The notes below the pieces were generated by a model. It was not told the DNA's origin. It saw only the letters and a program-made list of their open reading frames with translations, and searched no databases. A program made the translations under genes and the position numbers. DNA of 6,206 bases from Luminiphilus sp. (GTDB taxonomy: Bacteria > Pseudomonadota > Gammaproteobacteria > Pseudomonadales > Halieaceae). Positions within the stretch are counted from its first letter, which is position 1; the number at the start of each line of letters is the position of its first letter. Location: the NCBI GenBank assembly GCA_029251065.1, contig JAQXEB010000155.1, forward strand, positions 1-6,206. The letters are read 5' to 3'. Below are positions 5,536 to 6,206 of this stretch, one piece after another.

Positions 5536-5710
5536 AGGCCACTTGTCCGACTAAAAAGAAAACAACAACTCACGATCCTACTCACGGTTTTGACGGCTGC
5601 CAAACCTAATTAACCAATAGGCGTTATTTCAAACCAGAGAATTAAGTCGTCGACACGGTTATAGTCGCAAGACTCACCGCATCCGCCCACACGCGCTCGA
5701 AGGAGATGAT
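5536..5710. promoter_or_regulatory. Divergent intergenic region with possible promoters
   Basis: This 175-base gap separates the phosphotransferase (minus) and YciI (plus) starts and must carry promoters for both. On the plus strand a good -35-like TTGACG is at 5590-5595, but the bases 16-18 downstream (around ACCAAT) are a poor -10. TATAGT at 5660-5665 is a better -10 without a matching -35. No operator-like symmetry stands out. Confidence 0.3.
5699..5705 (+). promoter_or_regulatory. Strong ribosome binding site of the YciI gene (sets a GTG start)
   Basis: GAAGGAG is followed by ATGAT and then GTG at 5711. The five-base gap suits the GTG. Two out-of-frame ATGs (5706, 5709) lie between the site and the GTG and would yield only a 32-codon frame, so the GTG is chosen because it yields the family's typical N-terminus MLYxIYC. 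Confidence 0.75.
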
Positions 5711-5989
5711 GTGCTCTACCACATTTATTGCAAAGACAAGGCCAATAGCCTGCAAATTCGCCTTAATACGCGCGACGCCCATCTGTCCTACATTGACGGT
5801 TTAGGTGATCGTCTTTTTGCCGCGGGCCCGTTGCTCAGCAGCGACAATGAGATGGTCGGATCCGTGCTCATTATTGACTTTGATCGCGATGACGACGCCC
5901 ACGCTTTTTGCGCCGAGGACCCCTACGCGCTGGCCGGTTTGTTTGACCAAGTGATAGTCAGCCGCTGGCGAAAAACACTTCCAGCCTGA
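5711..5989 (+). CDS. YciI family protein
   Basis: The 92-residue product is a full-length YciI-like protein of the dimeric alpha/beta-barrel (ferredoxin-like) fold. Typical features are the N-terminal strand MLYHIYCKDK (1-10), the R21-xx-H24-L element, LFAAGPLL (35-42), the strand MVGSVLIIDF (48-57), the D70-P-Y72 turn followed by AGLFDQV, and the closing strand with RWRK (85-88). His24 is the residue proposed as part of the active site in characterised YciI structures. The cellular role of this family is unsettled. In related bacteria it often sits beside a septation-protein (YciB) gene, which is not seen here. It is cytoplasmic and probably transcribed alone; it converges on an outer-membrane protein gene, with overlapping inverted repeats between them. 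Confidence 0.9.
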   Translation: MLYHIYCKDKANSLQIRLNTRDAHLSYIDGLGDRLFAAGPLLSSDNEMVGSVLIIDFDRDDDAHAFCAEDPYALAGLFDQVIVSRWRKTLPA

Positions 5990-6015
5990 TTTTGGCAATT
6001 TCGAATCGTCTGCTC

Positions 6016-6082
6016 AGAGTGCACAGCTGTCAATAGAACATCTGTGCCACTCTCAAAGCCGCCTAGCGGCATGAGCTTTGAG
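6016..6082. repeat. Overlapping inverted repeats between convergent genes
   Basis: Two stem-loops share bases. The first pairs AGAGTGCACAG (6016-6026) with CTGTGCCACTCT (6042-6053), leaving one bulged base and a 15-base loop. The second pairs CTCAAAGC (6052-6059) with GCTTTGAG (6075-6082) perfectly and contains a nested GCCGC-CTA-GCGGC (6058-6070). They lie between the ends of the YciI gene and the minus-strand barrel gene, so a transcript-end role in both directions is likely, although neither has a T tract. The two share CT at 6052-6053 and so cannot both form completely. Confidence 0.5.
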
Positions 6083-6098
6083 CCAGAGTTATAGTCGA

Positions 6099-6206
6099 TT
6101 AGTTAAATAGATCGAAGGTGTGGGAAAACTTAACAATCCACTCACGTCGCTTCTCCGTGAACATGCCGACGTCGTCGTCACGGGTTTCGTTGTAGACCAG
6201 GTATAA
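6099..6206 (-). CDS. C-terminal end of an outer-membrane beta-barrel protein (DUF5916-like), partial
   Basis: Only the last 35 codons and the TAA stop are in the window; the gene continues beyond base 6206. The peptide LYLVYNETRDDD, a short turn, and WIVKFSHTFDLFN reads as the last two antiparallel strands of an outer-membrane barrel with alternating hydrophobic residues and a phenylalanine one residue before the C-terminus. The LVYN-x-x-RD and (I/V)VKF pattern is what I recall from the end of DUF5916 proteins, which join an N-terminal carbohydrate-binding-like domain to a barrel. The barrel call is fairly safe; the family is less so, because TonB-dependent receptors end in a similar way. Confidence 0.62.
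   Translation of the reverse strand, partial: LYLVYNETRDDDVGMFTEKRREWIVKFSHTFDLFN

Overview
This window reads as chromosomal DNA of a Gram-negative, probably marine, gammaproteobacterium of moderate GC content. The pointers are a DUF2835-type protein, a YciI protein, a small outer-membrane-type lipoprotein, and the C-terminal tail of what looks like an outer-membrane beta-barrel. An OM60/NOR5 or related Cellvibrionales-like source would fit, but that is inference from gene content alone. No rRNA gene, intact tRNA, transposase, CRISPR array, toxin-antitoxin pair or phage gene is visible.

Layout. Bases 1-321 are non-coding. They hold what looks like the 3' end of a tRNA gene (61-84) with no tRNA body upstream, then small hairpins. 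A secreted metal-dependent amidohydrolase follows on the + strand (322-1656). Converging on it is a block of minus-strand genes: a 54-residue acidic helical protein (1842-2006), a 64-residue lipoprotein (2173-2367) and a short-chain dehydrogenase/reductase-fold protein (2537-3268). A likely intrinsic terminator (2500-2522) follows the last of these in its reading direction. About 520 bases without a convincing gene come next (3269-3787). They carry a degenerate copy of the SDR gene's last codons at 3568-3618. An unrecognised 95-residue protein (3788-4075, minus) is divergent from a DUF2835 protein (4236-4466, plus). The DUF2835 gene converges, with only four bases between stop codons, on an APH-fold phosphotransferase (4471-5535, minus). 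That gene is divergent from a YciI-family gene (5711-5989, plus), which converges on the C-terminal fragment of an outer-membrane protein (6099-6206, minus). Overlapping inverted repeats separate that last pair.

The genes do not form one operon; strands alternate and most intergenic gaps are large enough for separate promoters. No multi-gene pathway can be read from the window. The phosphotransferase belongs to the group that includes LvaA and the N-terminal domain of ACAD10/11, where 4-hydroxyacyl-CoA phosphorylation is known, but its usual acyl-CoA dehydrogenase partner is absent here. I found no clear previously undescribed system. The observations most worth a second look are the SDR-fold protein lacking three of four canonical catalytic residues, the echo of its 3' end about 1 kb away, and the orphan tRNA 3' end, which could be an integration scar.
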